Positions 36,890 through 45,141 of a DNA stretch of 64,000 nt are shown here, piece by piece. The position numbers were made by a program, and so were the translations under genes. The notes beneath the pieces were generated by a model that made no database searches, was not told the origin of the DNA, and was given only the letters and a program-made list of their open reading frames with translations. Source of the stretch: an uncultured Lachnospiraceae bacterium. Lineage in GTDB: Bacteria; Bacillota; Clostridia; Lachnospirales; Lachnospiraceae. The DNA lies in contig CAJUHH010000011.1 of assembly GCA_910585965.1 (NCBI GenBank), positions 70,737 through 134,736 of the forward strand. The letters run 5' to 3'. How positions within the stretch are numbered: position 1 is the first letter of the stretch; every line of letters starts with the position of its first letter.

Positions 36890-36918
36890 ATTGTAGCAGA
36901 TTCCTCTGCATCTGTCAA
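36890..36918 (-). promoter_or_regulatory. Promoter of antisense RNA 1
   Basis: TTGACA (36918-36913), 17 bases, TACAAT (36895-36890) on the minus strand, near consensus. Confidence 0.8.
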
Positions 36919-37075
36919 ACGCTGCGAGTGTTCCGCTGAAATCATTCTATACTGGATTCCGCACAGGTGGGGGTAAAAGGGGTAAATGATTTACCCCAGG
37001 GGTAAAAGTCATCAAAATCTAACATTTTGCGGAGGGTTCAAAGCCCTTCGGACGAAAGAAAGGAGGGCGTTGCCA

Positions 37076-37192
37076 ATGTATGTTACATATCAGGATTTAA
37101 TCCAGATCGGTATACTCATTGTCGCCCTTGCGAATTTGATTTATCAGGTTTACAAGGAAAAAAGAAATAGCCGCCACTACTGCCAACAGTGA
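37076..37192 (+). CDS. Holin-like type I toxin peptide 2
   Basis: A 38-residue peptide with the hydrophobic helix DLIQIGILIVALANLIYQVY and a basic tail (KEKRNSRHY), again of the holin-like toxin class. AAAGGAGG lies about ten bases before ATG 37076; the longer opening from 36986 has no ribosome site. GCCCTT upstream can pair with AGGGC of the ribosome site, a likely translation block. Sequence differs from peptide 1, so the two are not recent duplicates. Confidence 0.78.
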   Translation: MYVTYQDLIQIGILIVALANLIYQVYKEKRNSRHYCQQ

Positions 37193-37262
37193 CGGCTGAC
37201 CTCATGAGGTTAAGTTTGTTTTTGCTAGAGGGGTAGAGCCGCTTCTATGGCTTTCCCTTTCT
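37158..37262 (-). ncRNA. Predicted antisense antitoxin RNA 2
   Basis: A promoter at 37297-37269 would give an RNA of about 105 bases ending at the stem AGCCGCCACT/AGTGACGGCT (37169-37197) with a T-rich run on the minus strand. It overlaps the last codons and 3' end of the toxin 2 mRNA. Ends are estimated. Confidence 0.65.
37199..37226 (+). terminator. Terminator of toxin 2 mRNA
   Basis: The palindrome ACCTCATGAGGT (37199-37210) is followed by a T-rich stretch on the plus strand. Confidence 0.5.
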
Positions 37263-37268
37263 CTATGC

Positions 37269-37297
37269 CTAATATAGCACATTTGGCAGCAGGATTC
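37269..37297 (-). promoter_or_regulatory. Promoter of antisense RNA 2
   Basis: TTGAAT (37297-37292), 17 bases, TATATT (37274-37269) on the minus strand. Confidence 0.75.
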
Positions 37298-37328
37298 AAG
37301 AGCCAAACAAGCCATTGCCCCGCTTTCC

Positions 37329-38909
37329 TTATATTTCATAAAGCCGATACCGCTGCAGCTGCCTATATAGCAGGAAAGAAAATACCGATAACAAAATAGA
37401 AGTTGCCGCCATTATCAAACTGCTAATATTCTGGAAAGCTATGCAAACAAACAGGGGGATTAAACTGCTTAACATACCCGTTCCCATTGTTGCCAGAACA
37501 GAAATGGAACCACCCTTTACCGCATAATATTCGCTCGTCCAGTCATATTTTGGAAATTTCACATTCATATACATTCCCAAAACGGATATGAAACAGGCAT
37601 AGGCCGCTGGAACGATACATAACAAAATAGCTTGTTTTAGTGAAATCCCCATTTTGAAGCCTGACAAAGCAGCGCTTATCAGTACAAAAGGACAGATTAC
37701 GGTTAGATTGACTGCTATTTTAGCGTTGAATATATCAATGGCTCTTACGGGTACGGAACACATGATCCAACGATTTTTCCCCTCTAAGGACAGAGAAGCG
37801 GAAGCGGTGGAAGTCATAGTAACAAATACGGCAATGACTAACGGAAGCACTTGCCGCAGCATTTGGCTGAGACCGATTATGCCGCTTTGCTGTTCCAATG
37901 CCTCTGGGCTGACAAACAGGAGAAGAAGGGCTGCAATAAGCAGCAACACCATTCCAATCGTAGAATTCAGTGCGTAAATTGTGCAGGAAAAGTATCGCTC
38001 AAACTCTCGCTTATACATTGCTTGAAAAGGAGAGGAGGCTTGCAGAATCTTTCCTTCAAATTTAGCAGCGGAAGGATGAAACGCAGCCGTATTCATCTTC
38101 TGGTAAAAATGAGCCGCTATCCCTGCAAAAATGGCGCTGATGAAAACGGACATTCCGGCAAAGGCTAAAAAATACAGCCAGTTTTGCTGTTCAACTGCTT
38201 TTGAAATAAGCCCGGCCGGGGGATAGAGTTTGTTTGCCATGTCAGAAAACAAGATTCCAATATTCAAGATTTCCTCAGTATTCATGTCCTGCGTTTTGGC
38301 GGAAGCTGCAACTATCAGCAATACAGCCAGCGTGCTTAATACCAGTGAAAGAATATTTTTGTGTTTGGAACGGGAAGAAATAGCAGAAATCAAAACACCA
38401 AGTCCCAAAGAAATAATCATAGGAATGACAGGCAGGAATAAAAAGGAAAGAAGAAATATAATATTTCCGGAAATCCCCGCTTCTGCATTTGCCCCAAAAA
38501 TTACAACAGAGGGAAGCACTACAATCATGCTGATTAAGAGGTTGGCCAAATAAACCATTGTTAATCGGCTTAAAACCACTTCCGAATTTTTCACTGGAAG
38601 CGACATAACCATATCGTAATCGCGCAGCCCGATAAGCACGCCGGAACTTTTTAAAAAAGTCAATATCAATGTAATGAACGAGCATGCCAGTGCGGAAATG
38701 GTCGGCAGAATATTTACAGCCCCCATACTCGCTATGCCCATGCTGATCATTGTACTGTAAGCAACCATCAGTCCGAGAATGAGGATGGCAAGACCGCCCA
38801 AAGCCGTACTGCGTTGTTTTTCTTTTTTGCTGTGGGAATGGAGTATGCGGTTAATGCCAAACAAATTGTAAAGCTGCATTTTTAAGAGAAGTAAATACCT
38901 ATTTTTCAT
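37329..38909 (-). CDS. ABC-2-type transporter permease
   Basis: A 526-residue polytopic protein with 10-12 hydrophobic segments in two halves, typical of large Firmicute ABC-2 permeases. The start at 38909 has GGAGG nine bases upstream and overlaps the end of the ATPase gene by 11 bases, so the two are translationally coupled. The exported substrate is unknown; drugs or peptides are common for this type. The pair and the upstream regulator appear to form one unit with two operators at its promoter. Confidence 0.82.
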   Translation of the reverse strand: MKNRYLLLLKMQLYNLFGINRILHSHSKKEKQRSTALGGLAILILGLMVAYSTMISMGIASMGAVNILPTISALACSFITLILTFLKSSGVLIGLRDYDMVMSLPVKNSEVVLSRLTMVYLANLLISMIVVLPSVVIFGANAEAGISGNIIFLLSFLFLPVIPMIISLGLGVLISAISSRSKHKNILSLVLSTLAVLLIVAASAKTQDMNTEEILNIGILFSDMANKLYPPAGLISKAVEQQNWLYFLAFAGMSVFISAIFAGIAAHFYQKMNTAAFHPSAAKFEGKILQASSPFQAMYKREFERYFSCTIYALNSTIGMVLLLIAALLLLFVSPEALEQQSGIIGLSQMLRQVLPLVIAVFVTMTSTASASLSLEGKNRWIMCSVPVRAIDIFNAKIAVNLTVICPFVLISAALSGFKMGISLKQAILLCIVPAAYACFISVLGMYMNVKFPKYDWTSEYYAVKGGSISVLATMGTGMLSSLIPLFVCIAFQNISSLIMAATSILLSVFSFLLYRQLQRYRLYEI

Positions 38910-39624
38910 TTTCCACAACCTCCATGAAAACATCTTCAAGGCTTCCGGAGCCGCGTACCGTTTCCATGCTCCCGCTTATAACTAATTTTCCCTGTTTGAT
39001 GATAGAAACTTTATCGCATAATTTCTCTGCAACGTCCAAAACATGAGTGGAGAAAAATATGGCATTTCCCTGATTGCACAAGTCATGCATGGTTTGTTTC
39101 AGATGAAAAGCCGCTTCGGGGTCAAGCCCTACAAAGGGTTCGTCCAGTACGAGCAGCTTTGGTTCATGTAAAAAAGCCCCGATTAGAGCAAGTTTTTGTT
39201 TCATGCCATGAGAATAAGAGCTGATCAGATTTCCCAAACTGTCCGTGATACCGAAAAGCTCCGCATACTTTTTTACCCGTTCTTCCCGGTGTTTCCTGTC
39301 AACGGAAAACATATCTGCCATATAATTCAGATATTGAATGCCTGTTATATAGTCGTATAAATCCGGGTTGTCAGGAATATACGCTGTCAACAGCTTGCAT
39401 TTAACCGGTTCGGTTTTGGCAGAATGTCCGTCTATCAAAATTTCTCCCTTGTTAAAGCCCATGACACCGACAACAGCCCGGATAGTTGTTGTTTTTCCGG
39501 CTCCGTTATGTCCGATAAAGCCATGGATTTCTCCGGGCATAACGGATAGGGAAAGGTTATCGACCGCCTTTTTTCCCTGCGAATATTCTTTTGTAAAATT
39601 TTTGATTTCCAATATTGATTGCAT
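38899..39624 (-). CDS. ABC transporter ATP-binding protein
   Basis: A 241-residue nucleotide-binding subunit: Walker A GHNGAGKTTT near residue 40, the signature loop YSHGMKQKL in place of LSGGQ (common in this subgroup), and Walker B LLVLDEPFVGLD. GAGGAGG precedes the ATG at 39624; the longer opening to 39639 overlaps that site. First gene of the two-gene exporter. A good promoter with two palindromic sites lies just upstream. Confidence 0.92.
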   Translation of the reverse strand: MQSILEIKNFTKEYSQGKKAVDNLSLSVMPGEIHGFIGHNGAGKTTTIRAVVGVMGFNKGEILIDGHSAKTEPVKCKLLTAYIPDNPDLYDYITGIQYLNYMADMFSVDRKHREERVKKYAELFGITDSLGNLISSYSHGMKQKLALIGAFLHEPKLLVLDEPFVGLDPEAAFHLKQTMHDLCNQGNAIFFSTHVLDVAEKLCDKVSIIKQGKLVISGSMETVRGSGSLEDVFMEVVENEK

Positions 39625-39679
39625 AGTATTCCTCCTCATTATTTCATCTTACTGCTGCAAAATCCTTGTGATGAAAATG

Positions 39680-39722
39680 TTATCATATAGATAATATTAT
39701 CATAACGATAATATAAAGTCAA
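39680..39722 (-). promoter_or_regulatory. ABC-exporter promoter with two tandem operators
   Basis: On the minus strand TTGACT (39722-39717) and TAATAT (39699-39694) are 17 bases apart. Two copies of TTATC-N5-GATAA (39680-39694 and 39697-39711), 17 bases centre to centre, cover the spacer, -10 box and start point. They are natural binding sites for the regulator encoded just upstream. Confidence 0.75.
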
Positions 39723-39760
39723 TAAAATTCCGCTCCATTTTAGCAGGAGCGGTAAATCGC

Positions 39761-40300
39761 TCATTTTGAATTTTCTGGCGGAGAAACAATTAATCCAAGC
39801 GTTCGTATTTTTCTCCCTGCTTTTGGTTCATTTTTTTCCGCGGCATGGATTACATTTGAAATGCTTTTCATAAGTTCAGTCAATTCTTCGTCCGATAAAT
39901 AAATGTGTGAAAGAGAGAAACCCGACATATCTTTTTTAATGTTGATGTCCGGGGACTTGCAATATTCCCGAAATTGTTTTGCAAATCCAAGAAAATATTG
40001 TGTAAATACTTGCATGTAAAGAGTACCCGAATTTTCCGTTATTATTTTTTCAAAGTTTTCATTGAGAGGAAAGGCAAGCGCATACGTTTTTTCTACTGTG
40101 CCGCGTATTTGCGTTTCGCCGACCACTTTCAAGATACCGTCGCCCAGCATCTTTTTCAAATTGCGATATAAAGTGGCTTGCGGAATATCGCCAAGAGTAT
40201 CTGATAAATGCTTTGCGGTTGCTTGCTTTTGCGAATATATCTCAAGTAACAGTTTACATTTTACCGGGTTTGTAATACACTCCATAATTTTATCCGTCAT
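39761..40300 (-). CDS. Winged-helix transcriptional regulator
   Basis: A 179-residue protein. Residues about 1-80 form a winged helix of the ArsR/PadR-like type (NPVKCKLLLEIYSQKQATAK, then QATLYRNLKKM and a wing). The remaining helical part probably dimerises or senses a ligand. AGGAGG precedes the ATG. It lies directly upstream of the ABC exporter on the same strand, with the doubled TTATC-N5-GATAA sites between them. Confidence 0.82.
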   Translation of the reverse strand: MTDKIMECITNPVKCKLLLEIYSQKQATAKHLSDTLGDIPQATLYRNLKKMLGDGILKVVGETQIRGTVEKTYALAFPLNENFEKIITENSGTLYMQVFTQYFLGFAKQFREYCKSPDINIKKDMSGFSLSHIYLSDEELTELMKSISNVIHAAEKNEPKAGRKIRTLGLIVSPPENSK

Positions 40301-40397
40301 GCTGTTCCTCCTGTTTGCCGCTTTTTAAAAGGCTTCATTAAAATAACCAAGTGGCAGTTACCCAATACGAGTAACTGCCCGATAAACTTGAAAGCTA

Positions 40398-40895
40398 TTA
40401 TCTAAATGTCTTGTTGAAATATTGCTGTATCTCATCTCTTGAATGGAAAATAGTTATATTTTTCCCCGCTTGAAATAGGCTTATCTGCTTATAAATGAAA
40501 GGTAATTCATCTTGTGGAAAATTCAATATCCACTGTTTGAACTCTAAGTCAAATTCTGTTTCTACCCACGGCATGTCCTCACGAGGCTTTCCTACACGGT
40601 CTTCTGCAGCTGCAAGGCATACTCCTACTGGCAAATCCAATAAAAAGACAGTATCACAGGCTTGAAGCCGCATTGCAAGCGTTCTGGTATAGTTGCCATC
40701 AATGATCCATTTATCTTTTGCAAGGATATCTTTTAACCGGCAATCAAACTCACTTCTGCTGATTGTTGTCTTGTTTGGCTTATGCCATAACATATCGAGA
40801 TAATATAAAGGCAGGCCGGTTTCGTTGTTCAGCTTTCTTGAAAATGTACTCTTCCCGGCACCCGGGCAACCGATAACAATTACTTTATGAAACAT
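40398..40895 (-). CDS. P-loop kinase-like protein (FlaR/adenylate-kinase-like)
   Basis: A 165-residue NTP-binding protein with Walker A GCPGAGKSTF at residues 8-17 and a nucleoside-kinase-like layout (LPLYYLDMLWHKP, WIIDGNYTRTL, DTVFLLDLP). Such proteins are often named DNA topology modulation protein FlaR, but the true substrate is unknown. The start at 40895 has GGAGAAAG; the longer frame to 40991 has no site. Confidence 0.8.
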   Translation of the reverse strand: MFHKVIVIGCPGAGKSTFSRKLNNETGLPLYYLDMLWHKPNKTTISRSEFDCRLKDILAKDKWIIDGNYTRTLAMRLQACDTVFLLDLPVGVCLAAAEDRVGKPREDMPWVETEFDLEFKQWILNFPQDELPFIYKQISLFQAGKNITIFHSRDEIQQYFNKTFR

Positions 40896-40982
40896 GCAAT
40901 CTTTCTCCGCAGACCATGATATGCTATTTCTGATTGTATCATGGACAGGCCTTGAAATCAATATAGTTTGATAGTATACTGG

Positions 40983-41011
40983 ATGAAACAAAGGAAAGAA
41001 GACAGTATAAT
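40983..41011 (+). promoter_or_regulatory. Promoter of the alpha/beta hydrolase gene
   Basis: ATGAAA (40983-40988) and perfect TATAAT (41006-41011), 17-base spacer. Confidence 0.6.
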
Positions 41012-41073
41012 AGACGGTTGGTCAACAATCCCCCAATTTTGTTATCATTTTGACAGATAGCCAGGAGGCATAT

Positions 41074-41886
41074 ATGGGACTGGGAATATTTCATGCAAAA
41101 AACGGAAGCGTATATATCGGAAATTCAGAAATGGATTATATATCTTTTGGAAATGGAAATAAAAACCTGGTCATGCTTCCCGGCTTGGGGGATGGATTAT
41201 CCACAGTAAAAGGAATGGCTTTTATTTTTTCTGTAATGTATAGGGTATATGCGAAAGAATTTACAGTGTATGTTTTCAGCCGGAAAAATAATCTGCAGGA
41301 AGGATATTCCACAAGGGAAATGGCCAAAGACCAGGCAGAAGCCATGGCGGTTCTAGGCATTGGGAAAGCAGATGTTTTAGGCATATCGCAAGGAGGCATG
41401 ATCGCCCAGTACCTGGCGATCGATTATCCTGAGTTAGTCAGCAGGCTCGTATTAGCAGTAACAAGCGCAAGGCCGAACGAGACCATAGACCATGTGATCC
41501 GTGTCTGGATGGAACTGGCAGAGCAAGGAAATTACAAGGATTTAATGGTGGATACGGCAGAAAAATCATATTCAGATAGTTATTTGAAAAAATATCGGCT
41601 GTTCTATCCTTTTCTTGGAAGAATAGGAAAACCGAAAAGCTTGAAACGCTTTTTGGTTCAGGCTGATTCCTGCCTGAAGCATAATGCATATGCTGAATTG
41701 CATAAAATCGTTTGTCCGGTTTTAGTGGTCGGCGGTGATTCCGATCGGATCGTAGGAGCAACTTCTGCCGCTGATATGGCTGGCCGGATCAGCGGCAGCG
41801 AATTGTTTATTTATGCGGGCCTTGGACATGCGGCGTATGAAGAGGCGAAAGACTTTCATATGCGGGTCTTGGATTTTTTTTCATAG
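41074..41886 (+). CDS. Alpha/beta hydrolase
   Basis: A 270-residue alpha/beta-fold enzyme. The nucleophile elbow is GISQGGM (Ser near 117), the acid is likely in GGDSDRIVG and the base histidine in GLGHAAYEE near the C-terminus. The oxyanion region is MLPGLGDGL. Substrate cannot be predicted. AGGAGG lies eight bases before ATG 41074. The last six bases overlap the convergent PIN-toxin gene. Confidence 0.88.
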   Translation: MGLGIFHAKNGSVYIGNSEMDYISFGNGNKNLVMLPGLGDGLSTVKGMAFIFSVMYRVYAKEFTVYVFSRKNNLQEGYSTREMAKDQAEAMAVLGIGKADVLGISQGGMIAQYLAIDYPELVSRLVLAVTSARPNETIDHVIRVWMELAEQGNYKDLMVDTAEKSYSDSYLKKYRLFYPFLGRIGKPKSLKRFLVQADSCLKHNAYAELHKIVCPVLVVGGDSDRIVGATSAADMAGRISGSELFIYAGLGHAAYEEAKDFHMRVLDFFS

Positions 41887-42306
41887 ACTACCGTCTTCCA
41901 TCAAAACAATAAAATCATTAGGAAGTATCGTTTTTACCAAGCCGTTCTGATAATCTTTCACATTTCTGGTGATGATATAGTCTATTTTTGCTTTTGCCGC
42001 TGTTCTCTCGATAACTGCATCCTCATAGTCGCTGACTGCAGAAGCAAGGGCATCCATGCATTCATCCCGTGATACCGTCAGTATCCCCATAAGGGAATAC
42101 AACTTTCCCATTACCTGTTTTGCCTGTTCTGCATTATGCAGATATTTCCTTACAAGATAATAGATGTCAGTAGCAGAACTTGCAGTGATATATGCATCCA
42201 TGATTCGATTTGCAGCCATGAGGAAAAGTTGTTCCGCGCTTTCTTTCCAAGGGTTTCTGGATGTCAGTGCATCAACAATTACATTTGTATCAATTAGAAC
42301 TTTCAT
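41881..42306 (-). CDS. PIN-domain toxin (VapC-like ribonuclease)
   Basis: A 141-residue PIN-domain protein with the acidic active-site residues in LIDTNVIVD, in SDYEDAV and in IITRNVKDY. It should cleave RNA when free of its antitoxin. The ATG follows the antitoxin stop with no gap, so both come from one message. Convergent with the hydrolase gene with a six-base overlap. Confidence 0.88.
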   Translation of the reverse strand: MKVLIDTNVIVDALTSRNPWKESAEQLFLMAANRIMDAYITASSATDIYYLVRKYLHNAEQAKQVMGKLYSLMGILTVSRDECMDALASAVSDYEDAVIERTAAKAKIDYIITRNVKDYQNGLVKTILPNDFIVLMEDGSL

Positions 42307-42522
42307 TTATTTTGCACCAAGCCTATCCTTCCTTGTCTCATCCATATCTGCATTTGCGGGAAGAATCCCAAATAAGGATTTTGCGGTTTCTACCCTGTCT
42401 TGATATGGATTTGTCAGCTTTGCTACTATCTTGCCATTTTTTGTTATAAAAATGTCTTCTGTTGCGGATAGCAGCAGATATTTTCCAAGATTATTCTTTA
42501 GCTCTGTTGCTGTAACTGACAT
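42307..42522 (-). CDS. Phd/YefM-type antitoxin
   Basis: A 71-residue protein. The N-terminal part (TATELKNNLGKYLLLSA, then FITKNGKIVAKL) is the Phd/YefM fold that binds DNA as a dimer; the C-terminal tail should wrap the PIN toxin. AAGGGGTGGG precedes the ATG. The promoter upstream has a small palindrome in its spacer, which suits autoregulation. Confidence 0.87.
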   Translation of the reverse strand: MSVTATELKNNLGKYLLLSATEDIFITKNGKIVAKLTNPYQDRVETAKSLFGILPANADMDETRKDRLGAK

Positions 42523-42548
42523 AAACCCACCCCTTTCTTTATACTATG

Positions 42549-42577
42549 ATTATATCCAAATCGTATGATTTTGGCAA
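42549..42577 (-). promoter_or_regulatory. Promoter and operator of the toxin-antitoxin operon
   Basis: On the minus strand TTGCCA (42577-42572), 17 bases, TATAAT (42554-42549). AAATC-GTAT-GATTT (42558-42571) fills the spacer and is a likely antitoxin site. Confidence 0.72.
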
Positions 42578-42643
42578 CATGTTCAGCCAAAATAGGAGAC
42601 TTTTTGGACCGGGTTATGCAAGAAAGAATTTATCCGTCTGCGG

Positions 42644-43624
42644 TTACTTTGCGCTGAAAAGATGAATTATTCCAATCACCGCAGGGAATAATACTGCGGC
42701 AACGGGCCAGACAATCCAGCTTGCCCCCCAATTATTCGTAATGAAGCTATAAGCCAGATAGACCGCAGTTGCAATGAGCCAATAAATGCCGGATATGTTT
42801 CTTATGAACGGCTGTTTTTCCTTTTTCTCTTTGGTATAATCGTTTTCCTGCAAAAGTTTTTCGAAGCTCGACCAGATCACATTGTCGCGGACAAAGATGG
42901 TTACGCCTATGCCGGCGATAACAAATGTCACCGAAAGCATGGCCGTCATGAAGAGGGTATTATCTTCATTGACCATAGCGCCGGCAAACAAAGGGATCAC
43001 GGACAGGATGCACAGGCAGGTGGCGACCATATTATTTCTTGTATGCGTAGTTTTGTATTGTTCCCTGCGCTCCCTGACCATTCCGCTTACGCCGTACTCC
43101 GTCTCAAAAGCTTCATTTTCCAAAAAGTCAAAATCAGAAGATTTATTGCTATTTGAAATAAAAATGGCCACTGCCGTTGCCACGAGGACGAGCAGGATGA
43201 TCATGCCTGCGCCTGCAGCCATCTGTTCCGAAAAATGGTACTTGGGTGTCTCTGCGAGCGCGCCTCCAAGGAACAGGCATATGGGGGACAGGATGCATAA
43301 AAATGTAGCATAGGCGGTTGACTGGGATGCCGAGGCCTTGATGGAAAGAAACGCATTGGCCTCCTCCATGGACACGCGCCTTAATGGGGATTCCTCTCCG
43401 GCAGAGGCGGAAAATTCTTCCTCCTCTATTTCATCTTTAAGCAAATAGTCGATGCTTACCCCAAATAAATGGGAAAGACGTATCAACTTCTCATAATCGG
43501 GAATTGACTGCGCACCTTCCCATTTAGAGACGGACTGCCTTGTGACATCCATCTGTTCTGCCAGTTCTTCCTGGGACCATCCGTTTTTCTTTCGGAGCTG
43601 TATGAGCTTATCTGCGAAAATCAT
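42644..43624 (-). CDS. XRE regulator with membrane domain
   Basis: A 326-residue protein. Residues 1-60 are an XRE helix-turn-helix (WSQEELAEQMDVTRQSVSKW). An acidic linker leads to about six membrane segments from residue 110 on. Membrane-tethered XRE proteins of this kind are common in Lachnospiraceae and their signal is unknown. AAGGAGG precedes ATG 43624; the upstream ATG at 43663 has no site. Confidence 0.82.
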   Translation of the reverse strand: MIFADKLIQLRKKNGWSQEELAEQMDVTRQSVSKWEGAQSIPDYEKLIRLSHLFGVSIDYLLKDEIEEEEFSASAGEESPLRRVSMEEANAFLSIKASASQSTAYATFLCILSPICLFLGGALAETPKYHFSEQMAAGAGMIILLVLVATAVAIFISNSNKSSDFDFLENEAFETEYGVSGMVRERREQYKTTHTRNNMVATCLCILSVIPLFAGAMVNEDNTLFMTAMLSVTFVIAGIGVTIFVRDNVIWSSFEKLLQENDYTKEKKEKQPFIRNISGIYWLIATAVYLAYSFITNNWGASWIVWPVAAVLFPAVIGIIHLFSAK

Positions 43625-43794
43625 AGTAGATTTCCTCCTTTTTCTGTTTTTTGATGTGTTCATTTTAATGATTTGTTTGGTTGCACGCTACCTACCGGGG
43701 CTATGCAATATGTCAATCGCTGGTTGCGGTTTATATCTGCCAGAGCCGTTTGGCGGCAGCAGAAAAAATTTATAAATTATTAAACAGATAAGAG

Positions 43795-43841
43795 AAGCTG
43801 TCTTATGCCTTTTCAGGAATATCCATAAGAAGGCTTTTTTT
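43795..43841 (+). terminator. Stem-loop with T-run before the chimeric gene
   Basis: AAGCTGTCTTATG pairs imperfectly with CATAAGAAGGCTT, followed by TTTTTT. Nothing codes upstream on the plus strand from 43625, so it may be an attenuator or the scar of a lost gene. Confidence 0.55.
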
Positions 43842-43892
43842 ATGTTTACATTTTTCAGGAAAGAGGCTCATTACAGTAAAGGAGGAATGGTT

Positions 43893-44426
43893 ATGTTGCG
43901 TGATTTAATTTGCAGCGCTCAGGCGGGCGACAAAAAGGCGATGATGGAACTGATTGACAAATTTTCCCCGTTATTCAAAAAATATGCCAGGAAGCTGGAT
44001 TATGAAGATGCTTACGAGGATATTATTCTCTTTCATATGGAGATGATACGGTATGCGAACGCTCTCTTTGGTATAAAGAAGAACGGGTGGACAGGCAGGA
44101 CATACAAAAAGGCCGCCACAGAGCAACGCAAAGACGGCAGTTATTATATAGAAGGCAATACCTTGTGGCGCGCTTATGACAGCTGGGAACAGTCGATCCG
44201 TGACCATAATGATTATATAGCAACGAGAAGCACGGACGGCGGCAGGACTTTGCGGTATTCCAAAGTGGTCGGCTGCGATGACCATGTCCTTGCCTGCCAG
44301 TATTTGCAGGAGTGCGGATATGCGACTTCCCTTACTTATAGAGAATCACTGGTCAGGGATTATATTGAGAAATATCATTTGCTGAGGTTTGATTCCTGTT
44401 CTTCATCAGATCCATATAAAAATTAG
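43893..44426 (+). CDS. Chimera: sigma-factor-like N-terminus joined to glucosaminidase C-terminus
   Basis: A 177-codon frame in two unrelated parts. Residues 1-50 (CSAQAGDKKAMMELIDKFSP, then KKYARKLDYEDAY) resemble the N-terminal helix-turn-helix of small sigma factors of conjugative elements. From about 52 on (ANALFGIKKNGW, GNTLWRAYDSWEQSIRDHNDY, LRYSKVVG, CGYATSLTY) it is the C-terminal half of a FlgJ/Atl-type N-acetylglucosaminidase, without the part that holds the catalytic glutamate. GGAGG precedes the ATG. The end runs 74 bases into the convergent DUF975 gene. Most likely a deletion product. Confidence 0.7.
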   Translation: MLRDLICSAQAGDKKAMMELIDKFSPLFKKYARKLDYEDAYEDIILFHMEMIRYANALFGIKKNGWTGRTYKKAATEQRKDGSYYIEGNTLWRAYDSWEQSIRDHNDYIATRSTDGGRTLRYSKVVGCDDHVLACQYLQECGYATSLTYRESLVRDYIEKYHLLRFDSCSSSDPYKN

Positions 44427-45105
44427 CCATCACGGCGTTGGTATATGGCACCAGCCAGAAGAACGCGATGAAAAAGGAAAAAGCGCTCAGGAGATAGAGA
44501 GGAAGGAAGCTGACCGCGATATAAAACAGCCGCCCCTTGTGTCCCTTCATAATCTGGCAGCTCATTTTCATCAGCTCCTTGGCCGAATATTGAGGAAAAT
44601 CCTGCAACAGGAAAAATGTCTGGGAAAGCAACAGCCTTGTAACGGCAATAATAATGGCGCTGATGACAAGGAAAATGGACATCAGCAGCATGTAAACAGG
44701 CGAAGCGGTCGTCAAATATAAATAATAAAAAATCATGACAGGAGTCAGGCAGATATAGGTAATAAGGGAACGTACAAACTGCAGGAGGATCGCTTTGTCG
44801 GGATAAACCTTAAAACCATAAAAGATATCCCCTGCGGAAACCGGCTGCCGGCATATCAGCTTCAGATAAAGAAAAGCCTCCCCGGAATTAAAAATACCGA
44901 GAAACAGCGTTATGACAAAGCTGATCAGGTAATAAATAATCAGCTCGGGGATGCTGCTGGCAACAACTAGCGTGGACGGGATGGAATTTGCGACCAGGCT
45001 GATGATCCCTATAAGGAACATGGCTCCGATCACGGTGCCGTAATGTCCGAATAACTGTTCCTTTGACATGCCTTTTAATTCGGCGGAGGATTTGTAAGTG
45101 TTCAT
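44353..45105 (-). CDS. DUF975-family membrane protein
   Basis: A 250-residue protein with six or so hydrophobic segments and the DUF975 features (SSAELKGMSKEQLFGHYGT at the start, TRLLLSQTFFLLQDFP, then LMKMSCQIMKGHKGRLF). Function unknown. AGGAG lies about 11 bases before ATG 45105. Its 3' end overlaps the chimeric gene. Confidence 0.85.
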   Translation of the reverse strand: MNTYKSSAELKGMSKEQLFGHYGTVIGAMFLIGIISLVANSIPSTLVVASSIPELIIYYLISFVITLFLGIFNSGEAFLYLKLICRQPVSAGDIFYGFKVYPDKAILLQFVRSLITYICLTPVMIFYYLYLTTASPVYMLLMSIFLVISAIIIAVTRLLLSQTFFLLQDFPQYSAKELMKMSCQIMKGHKGRLFYIAVSFLPLYLLSAFSFFIAFFWLVPYTNAVMANFYMDLMKNRNQTSANDISQYNP

Positions 45106-45141
45106 CGTTTCAAGTCTCCTGTTCAAATAAATTCTTTGTGC

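Noticed and set aside
36986..37075. Longer N-terminus for holin-like peptide 2
   Set aside because: No ribosome site, and it would bury the clear AAAGGAGG before ATG 37076.
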